DNA of 64,000 nt from an uncultured Granulosicoccaceae bacterium. GTDB lineage: Bacteria > Pseudomonadota > Gammaproteobacteria > Granulosicoccales > Granulosicoccaceae. The stretch covers positions 1 to 64,000 of the forward strand of contig CALGLE010000010.1 of assembly GCA_937930305.1 (NCBI GenBank), written 5' to 3'. The notes beneath the pieces were generated by a model. The model was not told the DNA's origin. It made no database searches and worked only from the letters and a program-made list of their open reading frames with translations. Positions 63,324 to 64,000 of the stretch are shown here, piece by piece (positions within the stretch are counted from its first letter, which is position 1; each line of letters starts with the position of its first letter). Both the position numbers and the translations under genes were made by a program.

Positions 63324-64000
63324 ATGAGCTCTAAAAACAATCTTTTAAATAAACCTGTAACGCGACGTTCAGTTTTGAAGGCGTCAGCTGCCACTGCAAC
63401 CGTTATGGCTGCTCCTATGATCATTCCAAGTACCGCTTACGGGTATGCGAATGAGCCAAAAGGCGCTGCAGTCACATTAGGTTTCAATGTGCCGCAAAGT
63501 GGTGCGTACGCGGATGAGGGTGCGGATGAATTACGTGCGTATGAACTCGCTGTGGAACACCTAAATGGTGGCGGCGACGGCGGCATGATGGGTACGTTCT
63601 CATCAAAAGTGCTCAAGGGCAACGGCATTTTAGGTCGTAAAGTTGAGTACGTCACCGGTGATACTCAAACCAAGCCAGACGCAGCACGTGCATCAGCTCG
63701 TTCGATGATCGAGAAAGACGGCGCGATTATGATCACAGGTGGTTCATCATCGGGTGTTGCGGTAGCCGTTCAGGGTTTATGTCAAGAAGCAGGTGTTATT
63801 TTCATGGCCGGCCTGACACACTCAAACGACACAACTGGTAAGGATAAGAAGGCGAACGGATTCCGTCACTTCTTCAACTCTTACATGTCAGGTGCAGCAC
63901 TTGCGCCAATCCTAGGCGATAACTACGGTAAAGACCGTAAGGCGTATCACCTAACTGCTGACTACAACTGGGGTTACACCACAGAAGAAGCGGTACGTAC
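63324..64000 (+). CDS. Tat-exported ABC transporter substrate-binding protein (C-terminus cut)
   Basis: 226 residues are visible and the right edge cuts the frame. The twin-arginine signal TRRSVLKASAATATVMAA is followed by the mature start near TAYGYA. The mature part is of the branched-chain amino acid/urea binding fold: TLGFNVPQSGAYADEG, KVEYVTGDTQTKPDAARASARSMIEKD, MITGGSSSGVAVAVQGLCQEAGV. It would bind a small organic nutrient in the periplasm. ATP-binding and permease genes, if present, lie beyond the window. The substrate cannot be deduced; the urea-binding protein UrtA is one relative. Confidence 0.88.
   Translation, partial: MSSKNNLLNKPVTRRSVLKASAATATVMAAPMIIPSTAYGYANEPKGAAVTLGFNVPQSGAYADEGADELRAYELAVEHLNGGGDGGMMGTFSSKVLKGNGILGRKVEYVTGDTQTKPDAARASARSMIEKDGAIMITGGSSSGVAVAVQGLCQEAGVIFMAGLTHSNDTTGKDKKANGFRHFFNSYMSGAALAPILGDNYGKDRKAYHLTADYNWGYTTEEAVR

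Overview
This window looks like chromosomal DNA from a free-living, probably marine, gammaproteobacterium. Several gene neighbourhoods are typical of that class: engB next to a dihaem cytochrome c4; priA-argS-SPOR protein-hrpA; a MipA/DUF3019/two-component cassette; and type IV pilus genes pilU and pilY1. I saw no insertion sequence, phage gene, CRISPR array, rRNA or tRNA. Most space is coding, with short operons on both strands. Genus and species cannot be read from the sequence by eye.

Layout. 1-4060: a FIST-domain sensor (cut by the left edge), divergent from a PQQ-associated periplasmic binding protein, a YVTN beta-propeller and a small exported protein, then a MurI-like racemase. 5063-7409: a four-cluster ferredoxin and an aldehyde ferredoxin oxidoreductase (W/Mo-pterin), closed by a strong terminator. 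7527-11167: a small helical protein, an OmpA-like protein, trpS and a rhizobial-type L-asparaginase. 11196-15920 (minus): a tightly coupled four-gene operon of GNAT/BioF2-like protein, NodU/SxtI-type carbamoyltransferase, SxtJ-like membrane protein and a secreted caspase/C13-like cysteine peptidase. 16017-20599: phosphate acetyltransferase, GMC alcohol dehydrogenase, divergent IclR regulator and hisC. 20596-24380: envelope proteins, a metallophosphatase, cytochrome c4 and engB. 24531-29416: a YhaN/YhaO-like (SbcCD-like) pair. 29462-34273: PilU with a long acidic tail, and PilY1. 34450-38704: a vitamin-K-dependent gamma-carboxylase-like membrane protein, a small PepSY-type exported protein, an AEC transporter and an AI-2E-family permease. 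38717-43279: a Crp-family regulator, MipA, DUF3019, an RstA/RstB-like two-component pair and a VOC protein. 43331-47432: two lipoproteins, a broken VOC gene, a HEAT-repeat protein and a serine beta-lactamase-like hydrolase. 47446-52204: hemH, then a split transhydrogenase pntAa-pntAb-pntB. 52205-52731: a non-coding stretch with a cluster of DnaA boxes beside an AT-rich palindrome. 52732-62937: priA, argS, an FtsN-like SPOR protein, hrpA, a YfaZ-like porin and mazG. 63324-64000: the start of a Tat-exported ABC substrate-binding protein, cut by the right edge.

How the parts work together. The first 7.4 kb suggest oxidation of alcohols and aldehydes in the periplasm (PQQ-associated proteins) and cytoplasm (AOR), although the PQQ dehydrogenase itself is not in view. 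The best candidates for undescribed biology are the carbamoyltransferase-peptidase operon at 11.2-15.9 kb, the DnaA-box region at 52.4-52.6 kb (possible replication origin or DnaA-controlled promoter), and the gamma-carboxylase homologue at 34.5 kb. All functional assignments come from reading motifs; no database search was possible.
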